Source: Paenibacillus_G sp049942825 (GTDB lineage: Bacteria > Bacillota > Bacilli > Paenibacillales > NBRC-103111). Taken from it: a DNA stretch of 64,000 bases. This document shows positions 62,601 to 64,000 of this stretch, piece by piece. Position 1 is the stretch's first letter. Each line of letters opens with the position of its first letter. The stretch lies in contig NZ_CP187970.1 in the NCBI RefSeq assembly GCF_049942825.1, forward strand, positions 5,084,001 to 5,148,000, in the 5' to 3' direction. The notes under the pieces are model-generated. The model ran no database searches. It was not told where the DNA came from and worked only from the letters and a program-made list of their open reading frames with translations. The position numbers and the translations under genes were made by a program.

Positions 62601-62843
62601 GTACTTGTCGTCCGGGTGGTACACCGGGCAGGAGCACTCCGCATAGGCTTCGCCCTCCCGGTCCAGGTCCACGGTAACCAGGTACAGCTCCCGTTCCCCG
62701 TCCACCTCCGCCTCCTGAACCTGGGGCTCCGGCCCGCCGGGAAGCAGATTTACTTTTCCGTGCCTGTACAGCGACTCCCCCTCTTCATAGGCAAACCGGC
62801 CGCAGAGCAGCTTGATGCCATCATCCGTCAGCGTAAAACTCAT
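59616..62843 (-). CDS. SWIM zinc-finger SNF2-family helicase
   Basis: A 1075-residue ATPase. The N-terminus has a SWIM zinc finger (AECSCPVYHPDDKYCAHIAG, about residues 68-88). A large middle region with a SNF2-associated bacterial domain follows. The SNF2 ATPase part has GILADDMGLGKT (about 645), LILDEAQAF (about 746) and LTGTPVENRLEELW. The C-terminal helicase half includes LVFSQFTQML and AAGRAHRIGQKHVVQV. These proteins are HepA/RapA-like double-stranded DNA translocases of uncertain cellular role. The ATG chosen is behind GAGAGGAC; 90 upstream codons are rejected. Confidence 0.92.
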   Translation of the reverse strand: MSFTLTDDGIKLLCGRFAYEEGESLYRHGKVNLLPGGPEPQVQEAEVDGERELYLVTVDLDREGEAYAECSCPVYHPDDKYCAHIAGVLWHLLHAPPEEPVDVSEVDRVLAGGMLDLFGHKPRRSSGLRPLFDARTVLPMEFVCRPAAYGDGRTVLGMELHTGPKRVYAVQSIRAFLEAVDRRVSYRVSKGFLYDPDLHCFAPEQDAVLRSLIRILRNEELYRETEGGETGAGPMRQKVLEIPPYAWEGLLPLLEASPSVRVEQAGSSCEGIGWLEQGLPLEFRFSDAEGHGSGYVLEVEGLERVLVLEGYRLALCEGRFLKLPEEECRRLSELKRMLADARRSRIRIAAEQAEPFVDKVVPGLMKLGRVRIEEAVSERIVQIQLKAKLYLDRVRDRLLAGLEFQYGDIVINPLEASGEVHGEGRILMRDGEREQQILALMEQGDFTVTEAGYYMNDEESEYDFLYRIVPQLEKLLQVLATSAVKLRIHSGPILPKATVDVDERTEWLEFKFELEGIPDSQIRKVLFSLQEKRRYHRLPDGSLLPLEGDAFQEILRTMNALGMAEGNLGLKLPAFYGLRLPETDGQSGAVRLGKSLRRMIEHMRNPDHLEFPLPERLAPVLRDYQAYGFQWMKTLARYRFGGILADDMGLGKTVQSIAFLLSVQEEIRETGQPALVVCPASLLYNWLAEIRKFAPELRTLVADGSRSQRSSILEGAAEADVIVTSYPLLRIDWTWYAARSFHTLILDEAQAFKNHATQTAQAVRQVQALYRFALTGTPVENRLEELWSIYSGVFPELLPPRKAFHELTRESVARRIRPFLLRRVKSDVLKELPDKIETLQAADLLPEQKKLYAAYLAGLQEETLKHLSVSGYDKSRIKILAGLTRLRQICCHPALFVEDYQGSSAKFEQLLELIDDCRSAGRRMLVFSQFTQMLGLIRRELGYRGIPHFYLDGQTPSAERVELCGRFNDGEGDLFLVSLKAGGTGLNLTGADTVILYDMWWNPAVEEQAAGRAHRIGQKHVVQVIRLVAKGTVEDKMYELQLRKKNLIEAVIQPGQEALSALTEEEVREILMLHP

Positions 62844-63121
62844 GACTCTCTTGTCCTCTCCACCTGATCTTGTTCCGCAGCTCCCGGGCGATAAGCGAAC
62901 ATACCATCCCCGTACATATGTACTCCTATCATAACAGATTGCAGCAGAAAAAACAGAAGGCGGCATCCCCCCCAAGCTAACCTTCTGAACGCAGCAGCAT
63001 TTCATGCGGCAAAAGTCCCTGCCAGCCTGCTCCCTGGTGTGAAACTCAGGGTACCGTGCCGCAGCGCTGCCTCTCAGGCGTACTGTTTGGGTGCAGCATT
63101 CGTTTTCTGCCATCCGTAAGC

Positions 63122-63150
63122 GAAAAAAAGAAGCCGCGCTGCTGCGGCTC
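63122..63150 (-). terminator. Rho-independent terminator
   Basis: On the minus strand AGCCGC-AGCAGC-GCGGCT is followed by TCTTTTTTT, about 36 bases after the VWA-protein stop codon. Confidence 0.85.
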
Positions 63151-63185
63151 CCGGCCTGTGACTTCGGTTCTTTCGGTGACTTCGC

Positions 63186-64000
63186 TTACTTCGTATACTC
63201 GCCGATGACCCGTACCATCAGATCATTGAGGAATTCCACCTTGTACTCTCCTGTCACCGGATCGGCATGCTCCCCTCCGATGCCGCTGTGGTTGGTCAGG
63301 AAGACATAGGTGCCTCCGCTGAAGGCCGCAACGGAGCGCATCAGAAATTCCGTATTCGTGTCCACACCGCTCGAGGCGACCGGTATGATCCTCACGCCCA
63401 TGGCAGCGGCCTTCCGGGCGAGCTCACCCATCTTCGCGATGGCGTTCTCGGTACCGTGCGGCGGGGCATCGAGGACAAGGAAGAGCAGGCGAGCCCGGGC
63501 GGATTCACTCCACTGATGGTTCAGCAGCGCATCCTCCAGCGCTTCCTCGACCGCTTCCGGCGTATCGCCGCCGCCCCGTGCCGTCTGCGCTTCCAGCCGC
63601 CGGACCGCCTCCTTCACCTCCTCCGTAAAAGGAAAAGGCCGGAGCACATAATCATCCCCATGGTCCCGGTAAAAATTGACGGACACCCTCACCGCCAGCG
63701 GCGCCCCGCTCTCCTGTGACTTCACCCGCTCCACGACATTCGCCAGCTCCGCGGTCAAATAATCGAGCTCGTCGGCCATCGAGCCCGTCGTATCTAAGAC
63801 GAGCATGAGGTCCGCCGTTCCTGCCGGCTTGGCGGCGGCCCCCGTCAGCTCGACGGCCAGCTCCGTCCGATACTGCAGCTGGACGGCCTCCAGCTTCCGG
63901 CTGGCCTGCCCGCTCGTGACTCCCACGGTGTAGCTGTCCTTCGGATGCGGTCCGAACGCGCCGACGTACAGCTCCGCCTCTCCCCTGTTGTTCGTCCGCG
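63186..64000 (-). CDS. VWA-domain protein, 5' end beyond window
   Basis: The frame is open to the right edge, so the N-terminus is missing. The visible 271 residues include a short beta-rich part (RGEAELYVGAFGPHPKDSY) followed by a von Willebrand factor A domain. The MIDAS motif is DLMLVLDTTGSMADEL; later residues are in GGGDTPEAVEEAL and FLVLDAPPHGTENAI. It probably binds a protein partner through a metal ion. Whether it is exported cannot be judged without the N-terminus. Confidence 0.85.
   Translation of the reverse strand, partial: RTNNRGEAELYVGAFGPHPKDSYTVGVTSGQASRKLEAVQLQYRTELAVELTGAAAKPAGTADLMLVLDTTGSMADELDYLTAELANVVERVKSQESGAPLAVRVSVNFYRDHGDDYVLRPFPFTEEVKEAVRRLEAQTARGGGDTPEAVEEALEDALLNHQWSESARARLLFLVLDAPPHGTENAIAKMGELARKAAAMGVRIIPVASSGVDTNTEFLMRSVAAFSGGTYVFLTNHSGIGGEHADPVTGEYKVEFLNDLMVRVIGEYTK

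Overview
The window reads like the chromosome of a GC-rich, endospore-forming Firmicute, most probably a Paenibacillus (Paenibacillus mucilaginosus or a relative). The evidence is strong AGGAGG-type ribosome binding sites, frequent TTG and GTG starts, CotF-type coat proteins, a prkA-yhbH-spoVR sporulation operon, a RacA-like protein, and an rRNA fragment whose sequence looks like Paenibacillus 16S. Most genes lie on the minus strand.

Regions: 0-10 kb holds an end-truncated hypothetical gene, a nitronate monooxygenase, a small HAD/stalk-domain operon, a three-gene ABC-2 exporter, a GNAT acetyltransferase, a DUF1697 protein and a secreted SH3-like repeat protein. 10-15 kb is repeat-rich. It has a four-unit extragenic repeat array, a decaying array of about 116-bp repeats that resemble the 3' end of a styrene-monooxygenase-like gene, a cold-shock gene, and a 129-bp tandem duplication of the 3' end of a DUF1835-type gene next to a rhomboid protease. 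15-24.6 kb carries RacA-like and coat proteins, an aldo/keto reductase, an FAD monooxygenase with a TetR regulator and operator, a potassium-channel-like protein, a Dabb protein and a DUF2207 protein.

The most notable region is 24.9-35.4 kb. It contains a complete-looking opine-type metallophore (zincophore) locus: a nicotianamine-synthase-like CntL, a staphylopine/pseudopaline-type dehydrogenase CntM, an EamA exporter (CntI-like), and a five-gene nickel/peptide-type ABC importer (CntA, B, C, D and F-like). Three copies of the 11-bp core GTAATNATTAC, characteristic of Zur boxes, sit at the promoters. One lies exactly across the predicted start of a TTGACA/TATACT promoter. No histidine racemase (CntK) is present. 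The CntM residue that governs the choice of alpha-keto acid is Ala and the cofactor residue is Arg, so the predicted product uses alpha-ketoglutarate and NADPH: pseudopaline-like if no racemase exists, bacillopaline-like if one is encoded elsewhere. A decayed 16S rRNA fragment lies just beyond the exporter gene.

35.7-47.8 kb is mixed accessory metabolism: an FAD oxidoreductase, a 44-residue protein, acetyltransferases, a zinc alcohol dehydrogenase broken by a 19-bp duplication, a GH16 glucanase with a ricin-type lectin domain, a coat protein, thiM, a cytochrome P450 with a palindromic operator, a low-GC membrane protein and a MarR regulator. 48-52.4 kb is the spoVR-yhbH-prkA sporulation module. 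52.7-64 kb has a GNAT protein, an ABA4-like protein, a polytopic membrane protein that shares an AT-rich operator with a TetR gene, a PAS hybrid histidine kinase, Nudix and VOC proteins, hairpin repeats, a SWIM-SNF2 helicase and an end-truncated VWA protein.
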